A DNA stretch of 55,401 nucleotides from Acidobacteriota bacterium (GCA_016213695.1 JACQZV010000038.1:1-55401), one strand, 5' to 3'; positions 40,452 to 49,748 are shown, counted from the stretch's first letter. Numbers and translations: made by a program. The notes: generated by a model not told the origin, from the sequence alone.

Positions 40452-42800
40452 ATGAACACCGACGTCACCCGCCGCGAGTTCCTGGCCACGGTGGCCGCCG
40501 CGCAGGGCTCTTTTGTGCTCGGCTTCTGGATGCCGGTAAAGGCCCACGCGCAGACGCGCACACCGGCCTCGGCGCCGGCCGGCACTGTCTGGTACGAGGA
40601 GCCGGCCACTCCTGAAGTGAACGCATGGATCGTCGTTGCACCCGACGACACCGTCACGGTCCGGATCGCGCAGACCGAGCTCGGCCAGGGCGTCTGGACG
40701 TCGAACGCGATGATGGTGTGCGAGGAACTGCAGTGTGACTGGACGAAGGTCCGTCCCCAGTACGCCTCCGCCAACCGCGACGCGCGCGAGAAGGCGCCCG
40801 CGTGGACGCTCGCGGTTCCGGGCAACGGCGCGACCGACCCGAAGGGCGGCGGCGTGCCGACGTTCGGCACTCGCGATCGAACCGGCGTCGCCGGGATTCC
40901 GGACAGCCTCTATCGGCGCATGCGCACCAATGCCGCCTCGTCCGTGAAGGACGGCCGCTACTACCTGCAACTGGCCGGCGCCGAGGCACGCGAACGGCTG
41001 CTGCTCGCCGCGGCGGATCTGTGGAGCGTGCCGGTCGCCGAGCTGACGGCCAGGAACAGCATCATCACGCACGCGCGGAGCGGCCGCACGGTCACCTACG
41101 GGCGCGTCGCGCATCGCGCCGCGCAGATTCCGCATCCGCACCCCGAGACGATCGCCATCAAGCCGCCGGACCAGTGGACGCTCATGGGCACGGAGCAGAA
41201 GAACCTCGACGTGCCGCTGAAGGTGACGGGGCAGACCGTGTACGGGATCGACGTCCGCCTGCCGGGGATGAAGTGGGCGGCCGTGAAGGCGTGTCCGGTC
41301 TACGGCGGCGATGTCGCGCGCTTCGATTTCGACGCCGTCCGCGACATGCCGGGCGTGCGATCCGCCGTGCAGTTCCCGATTCCCGACCCGGCGTTGACCC
41401 GCGGCCGGATCTTCAGCGGCGGCGTCGCCGTCATCGCCGACAGCTGGTATCAGGCCAGGACCGCGATCGATCGGATGCCGATCGAGTGGGACGTTCCGCC
41501 CGAGCACGCGGCCGTCAACACCGCGATGATGCGCGACGGGCTGCTGGCCGCCATCGATCAGCCGGGCCAGGTTCGCGTCAACCAGGGAGACGTGGACGCC
41601 GGCTTCGTGCGCGCCGCGAAGATTGTCGAGGCGACCTACTCGACGCCGTATCTCGCCCGGGCGCGCATGGAGCCCGGCAACGCCACGGTGCTCGTGACCG
41701 ACGACCGCGTGGACATCTGGATCGGCGACCAGAGCCCCCAGGAAACGCGCTTCAGCGCCTCGACGATCACCGGCATCCCCGAGCAGAACGTCTATATCCA
41801 CCTGTGCCACCTGGGTGGCGGCTTCGGCCGCAACGGCAACGGACCGCAGGCCGAGCACGCGATCATGATCGCCAACGCGCACCGCGGCACGCCGATCCAC
41901 ATGCTGTGGACGCGCGAGCAGGACTTCATCGGCACGACCTACCGCGCGATGGGGCTGGCGCGGCTCAGGGCCGGCCTCGATGCCGAGGGCTGGCCGATCG
42001 CGCTCGACGTGCGGACGTGCATGCAGCGCGACGGGTTCGGACCCGAGGCGTCGTTCGACGTGACGTCGCGCTACCACGTGCCGAGCTACCGCTACTCGAG
42101 CCACACCACCAGGTTTCACGTGCCCGTGGGCACGCGGCGCGGCGTCGGACAGGCGGCGCACGAGTTCTATCGCGAAAGCTTCATGGACGAACTCGCTCGC
42201 GCCGCGGGCAGGGACCCGTATCTCTATCGCCGCGAGCTGCTCGCGCGCACGAACCTGCCGTACAAGGCCGACATGATCAAAGCGCTCGACATGGCCGCCG
42301 AGATGTCGGGCTGGGGCACGCCGCTGCCCAGGGGCACGGCGCGGGCCATCGCACTCGAGGAACGAGGCGCGGAAGCCGAGGGCCTGGCCACCATCAGCGC
42401 CATGGTGCACACCGTGTCCGTCAGCCGCGCAGGCAAGGTCCGTCTGGAGCGGGTGGACGTCGCGCACGATACGGGCTTCGGTCTGGTCAACCCGCTGTCG
42501 GTGAAGAAGCAGATCGAAGGGCAGGTCGTCTGGTTCTACAACGACGCCATGCACCAGGCGACCACGATCGCCGACGGACATGTCGTCGAGAACAACTTCG
42601 ACACGTTCCCGCTGTCGCGCATCGGCGAGAACCCCCCGGAGATCAACATTCGCTTCTTCTCGACCGGGCATTGGCTGATGGGCATGGGCCACGATCGCGC
42701 CACGTCCGTGCAGGCGGCCATCGGTGACGCGATCTACCAGATCACGGGGAAGCGCTTCCGGGATCTGCCGTACGGTAATCACGATCTCACGTGGAGCTGA
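40452..42800 (+). CDS. molybdopterin-binding subunit of a xanthine dehydrogenase-family enzyme (IorB type)
   Basis: A 782-residue catalytic subunit that hydroxylates an N-heterocycle or aldehyde using a molybdenum cofactor. The N-terminus TRREFLATVAAAQGSFVLGF is a Tat signal, so the enzyme works in the periplasm. Visible family parts are RIAQTELGQGVWTSNAMM, DQSPQETRFSASTITGIPEQ, HLGGGFGRNGNG, and GVGQAAHEFYRESFMDELA. The substrate is unknown. There is no flavin subunit, so electrons probably go to a cytochrome; suitable ones are encoded at 46308-48422. The alpha/beta hydrolase gene follows 4 nt later. Confidence 0.94.
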   Translation: MNTDVTRREFLATVAAAQGSFVLGFWMPVKAHAQTRTPASAPAGTVWYEEPATPEVNAWIVVAPDDTVTVRIAQTELGQGVWTSNAMMVCEELQCDWTKVRPQYASANRDAREKAPAWTLAVPGNGATDPKGGGVPTFGTRDRTGVAGIPDSLYRRMRTNAASSVKDGRYYLQLAGAEARERLLLAAADLWSVPVAELTARNSIITHARSGRTVTYGRVAHRAAQIPHPHPETIAIKPPDQWTLMGTEQKNLDVPLKVTGQTVYGIDVRLPGMKWAAVKACPVYGGDVARFDFDAVRDMPGVRSAVQFPIPDPALTRGRIFSGGVAVIADSWYQARTAIDRMPIEWDVPPEHAAVNTAMMRDGLLAAIDQPGQVRVNQGDVDAGFVRAAKIVEATYSTPYLARARMEPGNATVLVTDDRVDIWIGDQSPQETRFSASTITGIPEQNVYIHLCHLGGGFGRNGNGPQAEHAIMIANAHRGTPIHMLWTREQDFIGTTYRAMGLARLRAGLDAEGWPIALDVRTCMQRDGFGPEASFDVTSRYHVPSYRYSSHTTRFHVPVGTRRGVGQAAHEFYRESFMDELARAAGRDPYLYRRELLARTNLPYKADMIKALDMAAEMSGWGTPLPRGTARAIALEERGAEAEGLATISAMVHTVSVSRAGKVRLERVDVAHDTGFGLVNPLSVKKQIEGQVVWFYNDAMHQATTIADGHVVENNFDTFPLSRIGENPPEINIRFFSTGHWLMGMGHDRATSVQAAIGDAIYQITGKRFRDLPYGNHDLTWS

Positions 42801-42804
42801 CGCC

Positions 42805-43593
42805 GTGCCGCACCTATTTGCTCAGCAGACGGACACCGGGGGCAGGTTTTACGAACGAGGCTCGACCCGCATCTACTATGAGGAGGCCGGTTCCGGCGTC
42901 CCGCTGCTGTTGCTTCCGGGCGGCGGGCTGAACGCGACGATTCGCTTCTTCACCGGCAACGCGCCTTTCAACGCGATCGATGAATTCAAGGGGGAATACC
43001 GCTGTATCACGGCGGACCTGCGCAACGCCCCCAGCGGCCAGTCGACCGGCCCTGTCGAGGTCGATCGGCCGTGGGAATCCCATGCCGACGATCAGCTCGG
43101 GCTGATGGATCATCTCGGCATCGACAAGTTCATGGTGATGGGCTTCTGCATTGGCGGCCCCTTCATCTGGAGTCTGCTGAAGCGCGCTCCGAATCGGATT
43201 AGCGCGGCGGTGCTGGCGCAGCCCGTGGGCTGGCGTCCGGAGATGCGCGACCCGAAGTACCCCGGCGTATTCTGGAGGGGCTGGGGTGCCACGCTGACCG
43301 CGAAACGGCCCGAGATCTCGCTGCAGACGACCGACCAGTTCGTCACCAGGATGTTCGAGACCGACGCCGACTTCGTGTTCACTGCGACGCGCGATTTCGT
43401 GCGACGGTGTCAGAATCCGGTCCTGATCCTGCCAGACGACGTCCCCGCACACCCGTACGCCGTCGCCATGGAATGCGCGATGCTCGCGCCGATGGCCGAA
43501 GTGAGCATCTTTCCGTGGAAAGAACCCAAGGAGCGAATTCCGCTGGCGGTGCGCCAGATTCATTCGTTCCTGCGCGCGCACCGGCCGGCGTAG
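42805..43593 (+). CDS. alpha/beta hydrolase with Cys nucleophile
   Basis: A 262-residue cytoplasmic hydrolase. The nucleophile elbow reads GFCIGG with Cys115 in place of Ser, as in dienelactone-hydrolase-like enzymes. The oxyanion region is LLLLPGGGLN, and a candidate catalytic His lies in RQIHSFLR near the end. GTG 42805 is the start because GGAG lies 9 nt upstream and the protein is complete from there; it is 4 nt after the IorB stop. It probably acts on the product of the molybdenum hydroxylase, for example by ring opening (inference). Confidence 0.88.
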   Translation: MPHLFAQQTDTGGRFYERGSTRIYYEEAGSGVPLLLLPGGGLNATIRFFTGNAPFNAIDEFKGEYRCITADLRNAPSGQSTGPVEVDRPWESHADDQLGLMDHLGIDKFMVMGFCIGGPFIWSLLKRAPNRISAAVLAQPVGWRPEMRDPKYPGVFWRGWGATLTAKRPEISLQTTDQFVTRMFETDADFVFTATRDFVRRCQNPVLILPDDVPAHPYAVAMECAMLAPMAEVSIFPWKEPKERIPLAVRQIHSFLRAHRPA

Positions 43594-43611
43594 GCCGTGG
43601 CGCGGGCGCGC

Positions 43612-44040
43612 CTACTGGCGCACGCCCGTGTCTGCCCGGCCTCCGTCGTCGGCGCCGGTCTGGGTATCACGCATGGTCGTGCCGTCGGAGAACTCGACCT
43701 TGTTGAAGCGTCCGACCGGCACGCGCGTCTTGGCTTGCCAGACGTATAGCGTGACGATGTCCCCGGGCGCCACCGTGGTTCTGGTCCAGCCGATGAGCTG
43801 GGCGGACACCGTACTGCCCATTTCCATCGTCCAGTGCTGGACGTTGCCCTGTTCGTCCTTGAAGTCCGCCTTGATGAGCGGGTGGGGATTGATCCAGATG
43901 AATTCGGTCACCACGGCGTTCTTCAACACCACGGGCTTACTCATGTCGTACGCCGCAGCGCCGTGATGCGCCAGCACCGGACCGTCGATCGAGGCGAGTC
44001 CGGCGAACACGGCCGCCATCACCAGTACTTTCGTCTTCAC
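43612..44040 (-). CDS. DUF6152-type small secreted protein (module 4)
   Basis: A 142-residue exported protein starting at GTG 44040, with GGAGG 6 nt upstream. The signal sequence ends GPVLA; cleavage should leave HHGAAAYDMSK. Signature: VTEFIWINPHPLIKADF, VQHWTMEMG, VAPGDIVTLYVWQAK. It differs clearly from modules 3 and 5. The frame upstream overlaps the partner gene and is rejected. Downstream of its partner gene by 26 nt, and convergent with the alpha/beta hydrolase. Confidence 0.87.
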   Translation of the reverse strand: MKTKVLVMAAVFAGLASIDGPVLAHHGAAAYDMSKPVVLKNAVVTEFIWINPHPLIKADFKDEQGNVQHWTMEMGSTVSAQLIGWTRTTVAPGDIVTLYVWQAKTRVPVGRFNKVEFSDGTTMRDTQTGADDGGRADTGVRQ

Positions 44041-44066
44041 CGTGCGCCTCCAGTGATGCATGACTG

Positions 44067-44918
44067 CTAGTTGGGCCGGCGTGCCGCATCGGGGTCGCTG
44101 CCGGCCGGATCGCCCATCTCTTTCAAGTACTGCTGAACCTCCGACGGGATGCAGGTAAAGTCGTCGAGCTGCTGGTTCGGAATCCACCGGAAATGGGTTT
44201 CGCCGATCGAGAACGGCCTGGTGTAGAACTTCGGGTCGTCCATGGTGATGGTCAGCGAGAGATCGTGCTTGCTGGTGCGGTGAAAACGTTCCTGCACCTT
44301 CGCCTCGACACTGTGTGGATAGCCGCTCTTGGTGGCCCAGGTCTGCGGGGCGAGACCCGTGGTGTCCACCACGAAGGTGTAGTCGTCTTCCCATCGACCG
44401 ACTGAGTATCCGTTGTACTTCGGATCGAGGGTGTCCCGACCCCTGCCGCCCACGTTGGTCGGAAGCGTCCGCCCGTCGGTCCACACCTCACGCCAGAGAT
44501 CCATGTACTGGAGCAGGACAAAGGTCCGGTTCGGCAGCGTCGCGATCGTCATTCCCCGAATTTCCTGGACCATGTTCTGGGGAACACCGAACGGATCGCA
44601 GTATCGCGTATGGGGATCGTTTGTGCCGCCGGGACTGAATTTCCCAATCGGCTTGTTCCGGTCGTACAACTGCTTGCCGAGGGGCGTGAGCGACGGCTGT
44701 TCCTCGGCCTTGCTCCTGGGCGCGCCTGCGCCAGATGACGGCCCCGCCCACGTCCCGGACAGATCGCGCTTCGGTGCGGGCCCGCCGTCTCCGACGGCCC
44801 TGTCCATCGGATAGTACTTCCACGGAGACCGCGGCGGATCGCCCTGCGCGGCGGCCAGCGCCGCCAGGACCAGCACGCCCGCTACGCCTGCGATTGCGCC
44901 CGTGTACGGATGTCGCAC
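44067..44918 (-). CDS. secreted DUF6152-partner family protein (module 4)
   Basis: A 283-residue protein starting at GTG 44918 (GAGGGG upstream) with a signal sequence (MRHPYTGAIAGVAGVLVLAA). Family features: PAPKRDLSGTWAGPSSG, RYCDPFGVPQ, LLQYMDLWREVWTDGR, PKYNGYSVGRWEDDYTFVVD and a TMDDPKFYTRPF box. The C-terminus QLDDFTCIPSEVQQYLKEMG parallels modules 3 and 5 but is more diverged. It is first in the module 4 pair. Confidence 0.86.
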   Translation of the reverse strand: MRHPYTGAIAGVAGVLVLAALAAAQGDPPRSPWKYYPMDRAVGDGGPAPKRDLSGTWAGPSSGAGAPRSKAEEQPSLTPLGKQLYDRNKPIGKFSPGGTNDPHTRYCDPFGVPQNMVQEIRGMTIATLPNRTFVLLQYMDLWREVWTDGRTLPTNVGGRGRDTLDPKYNGYSVGRWEDDYTFVVDTTGLAPQTWATKSGYPHSVEAKVQERFHRTSKHDLSLTITMDDPKFYTRPFSIGETHFRWIPNQQLDDFTCIPSEVQQYLKEMGDPAGSDPDAARRPN

Positions 44919-44962
44919 GTCATGCCCCTCGTCAATGTGTTGCCGTCAACGCGGCAGAGTCA

Positions 44963-45829
44963 TTATCGGATCTCGATCCCCGACGGCCTGGCGAGCGTGT
45001 CGCGATACTCGATCGCCTCTGAGGGGATGCAGAGCGTCTCGACAAACTCCTGCGCCTTCATCCAGTAGAAGTTCGCTCGCATCCACGTCCACGGCTTCGT
45101 ATAGAACTTCGGATCGTCCACGGTGACCGTCAGCTGCAGGTTGTACTGGTCGGGACGCGTGTACCGCTCCTGGATGCGTGCCGAGGAACTGCGCGGATGA
45201 CCGGCTTCATCCAGCCAGGGCCGCTCGTCCACGCCGGTCGTGTCGACGACCAGCGTATTGTCGTTCTCCCAGTGACCGACTGAATAGCCGTAATACCTGG
45301 ACTCGGGCGCACCCCTCACGTCCACGGCCTTGGGAAGCGCTCGTCCGTCCATCCAGACTTCACGCCACACGCGCTGCTGCTCGTAGGCGATGAGGAGGCG
45401 GTTCGGCGCCGCGCCAAAGAGCATTCCTCCGCGGCTGGAGATGGCATGGGCCAGCAGGTCGCGAGGGAACCCGAGGGGGTCGCACGTAATGAACGGATCG
45501 TTTGACGAGGGCGGCTCGCCAGTGGCACTCGCCTGACTGGCGCGCTGGCCGGTGGCGGGCCCGTAGGCCTTCCGCAGTTTGAATTGCGCCTCGCCGGCCG
45601 GCGTCATCGGCGGCACCGGATCGGGCTTGTTGTTCTGCGGCCCGACCCATGCGCCCGAGAGGTCCCGCTTCGGAGCCGGTCCTGGAGGATCCGGCATCCT
45701 GGGCACGCCCTCGGACACGAACCCTTCGCCGGTGATGCGCCCGCGTTGAGCCGCGCGGCCTTCCTCAGTCGCCAGGAATGCGACCAGGGCGAACAGGATG
45801 ACCATCGAAGCCGCGAAGGGGCTGCGCAT
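44963..45829 (-). CDS. secreted DUF6152-partner family protein (module 5)
   Basis: A 288-residue protein starting at ATG 45829 (GAGG upstream), with signal sequence MRSPFAASMVILFALVAFLA. It has the same order of boxes as module 3: PAPKRDLSGAWVGPQ, TCDPLGFPR, LIAYEQQRVWREVWMDGR, ESRYYGYSVGHWENDNTLVV, VDDPKFYTKPW and MKAQEFVETLCIPSEAIEYR. High similarity to module 3 across the whole length points to duplication of the two-gene cassette. It follows its DUF6152 gene by 12 nt. Confidence 0.87.
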   Translation of the reverse strand: MRSPFAASMVILFALVAFLATEEGRAAQRGRITGEGFVSEGVPRMPDPPGPAPKRDLSGAWVGPQNNKPDPVPPMTPAGEAQFKLRKAYGPATGQRASQASATGEPPSSNDPFITCDPLGFPRDLLAHAISSRGGMLFGAAPNRLLIAYEQQRVWREVWMDGRALPKAVDVRGAPESRYYGYSVGHWENDNTLVVDTTGVDERPWLDEAGHPRSSSARIQERYTRPDQYNLQLTVTVDDPKFYTKPWTWMRANFYWMKAQEFVETLCIPSEAIEYRDTLARPSGIEIR

Positions 45830-45841
45830 GTCAGGCCTCGT

Positions 45842-46285
45842 TCACTTCCTGCCGGTGTCGGCGTCCGGATCGTACCGGGTCTTGCCTCCCGCATCTCCAC
45901 CAAGCTGCGTATCGTGCAGCTCAGAGCCGTCGGCGAGCACGATCTTCTGCAGGCGGCCGGCCGGGTTGCCGTTCTTGGCGACGTACATCCTGACGGTGAT
46001 GACGTCGCCGGGCGTTACCGACGCCTTGGTCCAGCCAATCAGCCGGAGCGCCTGCGGCGCCGCCGTCTCGACGACCATGTGCACGACGGCGCCCTTGGCA
46101 TCCTTGGCGTCGAAATTGATGAGCGCGTGGGGATTGGCCCAGGCGAACTGCGTGACGGTCGCCTGTTTGAACTCGGTGATCGTGTCCTCGTAGGCCGCAT
46201 TGCCATGATGCGCCAGCGCGGGGGCGCTCACCATCGTCAGAAGGCCAAGGCCCAACGCCGACGTCACGAGAAGCTTGGCTGTCAT
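45842..46285 (-). CDS. DUF6152-type small secreted protein (module 5)
   Basis: A 147-residue exported protein. ATG 46285 is preceded by GAGGT, exactly as for module 3. The signal sequence MTAKLLVTSALGLGLLTMVS leads to PALA and a predicted mature start HHGNAAYED. The mature part is essentially identical to module 3, also at DNA level over long runs, for example 46021-46120 against 39601-39700. It lies 22 nt after the stop of the cytochrome gene 46308-47480, so it may be in the same transcript. Confidence 0.9.
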   Translation of the reverse strand: MTAKLLVTSALGLGLLTMVSAPALAHHGNAAYEDTITEFKQATVTQFAWANPHALINFDAKDAKGAVVHMVVETAAPQALRLIGWTKASVTPGDVITVRMYVAKNGNPAGRLQKIVLADGSELHDTQLGGDAGGKTRYDPDADTGRK

Positions 46286-46307
46286 GTCGTACCTCATCAC
46301 ACTCGAT

Positions 46308-47480
46308 TCATCGCGGCGGCGCCGGCCTGGCAAACCTCGCCGTGTCGATCGCCGCATTCGGTTGCACGGACACCACGTTGATCGTAAATTGACCGTCCAC
46401 CCACGTCACCTGCCAGCTGAACGGAATCTTCACGTCGACGCCGGGAAGCGCGCGGTAATCGGAATAGACGATGTGCGTAGGAATGGTACCGACTGCCGTC
46501 GTGGCGTAGCGCGTCTGCCGCACCAGCAGGCCTGATGCCTTGTCGAAGTACAGCTTCACGCGCGTGCCGTCGGGCATCGATCCCTGCACCACCTGGACGG
46601 GCTGGTCGTCGATGGTGGCGGGCGGAAAATCGGCGCGCCAGTTCGTGAGCAGCTGCGCGATCTGGCCCGGGAAGAACAACTGCGCGTCGAGACGCGCCCC
46701 GCCGAGGTCGGCCCCGACCAGTGGCATCAGCGGAACCGGCGCCAGCGTGGTCGGCGCGGCGAGCCATCCCTCGCGGCCGTCGTACGTGGAGGTGGCGTCG
46801 CCGCCTGTCATGTGCACGACGGTCGCGCGGAGGTTCGGCGCCTTCGCGTAGACGTCCACCGGGACTTTGACGAAATCGGAATCGAAGCCTTCGTAGGTCC
46901 CTTTCGCGGTGACGCTCGTGAGCTTCGCCAGCGCCTGCGCGCCGCCGAGCGCCTGGAGGTACCTGTCGAGAATCTGATCCGGCGCAGCGGTCTGACGCGC
47001 CCCCGGCAGCACCTCGATTTCGTCGGGGTCGTCGGCCGGCGGCTCGCCGTATTGCGCGGCGAGACTTGGAATGACCTTCGGGCGCTGGCTGCCGCGATGG
47101 CAGGTATAGCAGGTGACCGACGGCCGTCGTCCGAAGTTGGCATCGTTGATCGTCTTCACCATCGCCATCATCTGGCGGGTTCTGTTTTTCAACGGCGTGT
47201 CGATCGCGTAGTTCGCCCAGTCGCTCGCGCTCGCGCCGCCATGACAGTCGGTGCAGTTCAAGCTGAGCGACGCCGAAAAGAAGCCCATCGTGCCCATGAA
47301 TTCCTTGACGGGGATGCCGCGCAGGACGCGCACGTTCTTGAACACGTCTTCCGATAGCTGCGGCTTCTGATCGCCTGGCTGGCCGGATGGGCGGACCTGC
47401 GCGGAGACGCCGGCGGCGAGCAGCACACAGGCCGTCGCCAGTCCCAGTCCGTAGACGACGGTCCCCCGACTGAGGTTCAT
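46308..47480 (-). CDS. reaction-centre-type dihaem cytochrome c with C-terminal lipoprotein-carrier-like domain
   Basis: A 390-residue exported protein (signal peptide ends GVSAQ). The N-terminal half matches the cytochrome subunit family of photosynthetic reaction centres: VFKNVRVLRGIPVKEFMGTM, then CTDCH (76-80) and CYTCH (124-128) with Met-rich helices between. The C-terminal half (about 165-385) is beta-rich (YDGREGWLAAPTTL, ARLDAQLFFPGQ, KLYFDKASGLLVRQT) and resembles LolA-like or substrate-sensing folds. No reaction-centre genes are present; in Acidobacteriota such cytochromes occur in non-phototrophs. Probably donates or accepts electrons for periplasmic enzymes. ATG 47480 has AGGAAGGA upstream. 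Confidence 0.88.
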   Translation of the reverse strand: MNLSRGTVVYGLGLATACVLLAAGVSAQVRPSGQPGDQKPQLSEDVFKNVRVLRGIPVKEFMGTMGFFSASLSLNCTDCHGGASASDWANYAIDTPLKNRTRQMMAMVKTINDANFGRRPSVTCYTCHRGSQRPKVIPSLAAQYGEPPADDPDEIEVLPGARQTAAPDQILDRYLQALGGAQALAKLTSVTAKGTYEGFDSDFVKVPVDVYAKAPNLRATVVHMTGGDATSTYDGREGWLAAPTTLAPVPLMPLVGADLGGARLDAQLFFPGQIAQLLTNWRADFPPATIDDQPVQVVQGSMPDGTRVKLYFDKASGLLVRQTRYATTAVGTIPTHIVYSDYRALPGVDVKIPFSWQVTWVDGQFTINVVSVQPNAAIDTARFARPAPPR

Positions 47481-47678
47481 CTCATGTCCTTCCTGTGTGG
47501 CTGTGGTGCGCGCGCGCCGGAACTATACCTCCGGCGCCGTGGCCTGTCCAAATCACGCCCGCGCCGTTCCGGTAGCCTTGAAAGGACGTTTCGGTCAAAC
47601 TAGGCCGTCACGCGGTGAAGTGGCCCCGGGGGCGTGGCCCGCGGGCGGCGTCACCGACGATGACGGGAGGACTCAGTC

Positions 47679-48422
47679 ATGCGGATTTTCCTCTTGTGGC
47701 TGCTCGTATCCGTGTCGCTCGTCGCCCAGCAGCCGGCCGGCCGCGGCGCCGGTCCCGCGCCGACGTACAAGAACGTGAAGCTGCTGGCGGCCAACGCCGA
47801 CGTCCCGTTCATCATGCGCAGCTTCAACGAAGCGCTGGGCGTGCAGTGCACGTACTGTCATATGGAAGGGGACTTTGCCGCCGAGGGCAATCCCAAGAAG
47901 GAGATGGCGCGCCGGATGATCGGCATGGTGCGCGTCATCGATACGAGCTTTCCGAGCGGCAACGGGGTGTTCCCGGAGGGGTACCACGAAGTGGACTGCC
48001 TCACGTGCCATCGCGGCAGCGTGAAGCCGGAGACCGTGGCGCCACGGAAGTACTACAACCGCGGCAACTCGCTCGGTGACGGGCCGTTCGCGCAGACGCC
48101 CGGCATCAGCCTGAAACTGCTGCCTCCGAACACTCCCGTGCACGGTCCTGATTCGCTCATGGGTGAATTCCGCGACGCCCTCAACGTGGATTGCGCCTAT
48201 TGCCACGGCGGCGACAGGCCGCAGCAGACCGATGTCAACCCGCGCAAGGACCTCGCGCGCAAGATGATCATGCTGGTCCGTCAGATCAACGCGAACTTCC
48301 CGGGCACGGGCGTCTTCCCGGTGGGACCGCAGGTCGTGACCTGCTATACCTGCCACCGCGGCGACCCGCATCCCGTGAGCCTGGCCAACAGGCGGTACGA
48401 CCTGCCGGCCGCCAGGCCCTGA
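47679..48422 (+). CDS. tetrahaem cytochrome c made of two reaction-centre-type repeats
   Basis: A 247-residue exported protein (signal peptide MRIFLLWLLVSVSLVAQ). Four haem sites: CTYCH (57-61), CLTCH (107-111), CAYCH (172-176) and CYTCH (222-226). Each half has the order CxYCH, MARRM/LARKM helix, FPxGxGVFP and C.TCHRG, so the protein is an internal duplication of the module seen in the divergent cytochrome gene. ATG 47679 has GGGAGGA upstream. The divergent layout and shared module suggest one electron-transfer chain. Confidence 0.92.
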   Translation: MRIFLLWLLVSVSLVAQQPAGRGAGPAPTYKNVKLLAANADVPFIMRSFNEALGVQCTYCHMEGDFAAEGNPKKEMARRMIGMVRVIDTSFPSGNGVFPEGYHEVDCLTCHRGSVKPETVAPRKYYNRGNSLGDGPFAQTPGISLKLLPPNTPVHGPDSLMGEFRDALNVDCAYCHGGDRPQQTDVNPRKDLARKMIMLVRQINANFPGTGVFPVGPQVVTCYTCHRGDPHPVSLANRRYDLPAARP

Positions 48423-48475
48423 TTCCCGCGCCAGGTGTGTTGGCGCAGACACGGATGCATTCAACGAGGACGTGT

Positions 48476-49714
48476 ATGAGTGAACGGAGATGGCAATCGC
48501 CGGTGAGCGTCACGCTGGCCCTGGGCGTGGGGCTGGCGCTCGGTGCGCTGGGCACCTGGTCGCTCGGGGCGGCTCGAGCAGCGGCCGCGGCCGGTCTCGG
48601 ACAGGGTCAGGCGCCGGCGGCCCTGCCGCAGGGCGCGCTCGCGTCCAACACCAACGTGATCTCGTCCGCCTACGAGCCCGTTGATGGAAAGGGCGGAGAA
48701 GAGGTCAGCGGGCCCTACCAGGTCGTCAAGGGCTGGCCCCAGCCGGTCGTCGAGGGCTGGACGATCAACGCCGAGACGATGTACGCCGAGTCGCCAGACC
48801 GCATCATCGCCGTCGGACGCGGCACGCGTAAGAGCCCATGGACGACGTTCTGGGGGCCGGCCGCGTTTCGCAACCTCGGCAGGCCCGTTCCGCCCGCCGA
48901 GCAGAAGCAGCAGCGCATGATCGTCGTCTACAACCGCCAGGGCAAGGTGGTCGAGTCGTGGGATCAGTGGAGCCCGCTGCTCGTGGACGTACAACTCGTC
49001 CAGGAGAACCCGTACGATCCCGAACACCATATCTGGATTGCGACGGATGAATCCCTGGTGGAGTTGACGCGCGACGGCAAGACGCACGTCAAGACGATCG
49101 ACGTGAAGGACATCCCTCCGGCCGAGACCCAGAACGGCAACTTCGTCGTGGAGTTCTTCGCCTTCGCGTCGAATGGTGATCTGTGGGCCGCCGGCGGCCA
49201 CCGGATGGTCAGGTTTTCGAAAGACGGAAAGTTCGTGTCGGCGTTCGGGAAGGCGGGCACCGGACCCGGCGAGTTCGGCATCGTTGGAGAGGGACTGCAC
49301 GGAAACGGCATTCACGGCGTCGCCATCGACTCGAACCGAAACCGGATGTACGTGGTCGATCGCGTCAATTCCCGGGTCGACATCTTCGACCTGAGCGGAC
49401 GGTTCCTCGACCAGTGGCCGAACATCGTCGGCGCCTACGGCATCCGGCTGACCGCGGATGGCCGGTACGCCTGGGTCAATGACGGGTACACCCAGAAGGT
49501 CATGAAATACGACGCGCTCACCGGGAAGCTCGTCCCCGGTTCAACGTGGGGAACGATGGGCATCGCGCCGGGAGCCATCTGGGGCTTCCACTTCTTCACG
49601 ACCGACAGCGAAGGCAACCTCTACGTCGGCGAGGACATGGCATACCGCATCCAGAAGTTTGTGCCCAGGAAGGACGGGAATCCCGTCCAGATCATCGGGG
49701 CTCTGATGCAGTGA
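48476..49714 (+). CDS. secreted NHL-repeat beta-propeller protein
   Basis: A 412-residue protein with an N-terminal signal or membrane anchor (SVTLALGVGLALGALGTWSL). The body consists of NHL-like blades: DGKTHVKTID, GDLWAAGGHRMVRFSKDGK, GPGEFGIVGEGLHGNGIHGV, NRMYVVDRVNSRVDIFDLSG and EGNLYVGEDMAYRIQKF. This gives a six-bladed propeller as in peptidyl-alpha-hydroxyglycine-lyase-like proteins; activity is unknown. ATG 48476 has GAGGA 6 nt upstream; the frame upstream overlaps the cytochrome gene. Lies 53 nt after the tetrahaem cytochrome, possibly co-transcribed. Confidence 0.88.
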   Translation: MSERRWQSPVSVTLALGVGLALGALGTWSLGAARAAAAAGLGQGQAPAALPQGALASNTNVISSAYEPVDGKGGEEVSGPYQVVKGWPQPVVEGWTINAETMYAESPDRIIAVGRGTRKSPWTTFWGPAAFRNLGRPVPPAEQKQQRMIVVYNRQGKVVESWDQWSPLLVDVQLVQENPYDPEHHIWIATDESLVELTRDGKTHVKTIDVKDIPPAETQNGNFVVEFFAFASNGDLWAAGGHRMVRFSKDGKFVSAFGKAGTGPGEFGIVGEGLHGNGIHGVAIDSNRNRMYVVDRVNSRVDIFDLSGRFLDQWPNIVGAYGIRLTADGRYAWVNDGYTQKVMKYDALTGKLVPGSTWGTMGIAPGAIWGFHFFTTDSEGNLYVGEDMAYRIQKFVPRKDGNPVQIIGALMQ

Positions 49715-49748
49715 CGGCCGGACGGACGAGTGCCCCGAACGCGCGCGC

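Noticed and set aside
40305..42782. 825-codon minus-strand frame opposite the IorB-type gene
   Set aside because: The plus strand carries a clear molybdenum-hydroxylase protein; the antisense translation is low-complexity.
46308..47480. Phototrophy, suggested by reaction-centre-type cytochrome
   Set aside because: No reaction-centre, bacteriochlorophyll or antenna genes are in the window; the family also occurs in non-phototrophs.
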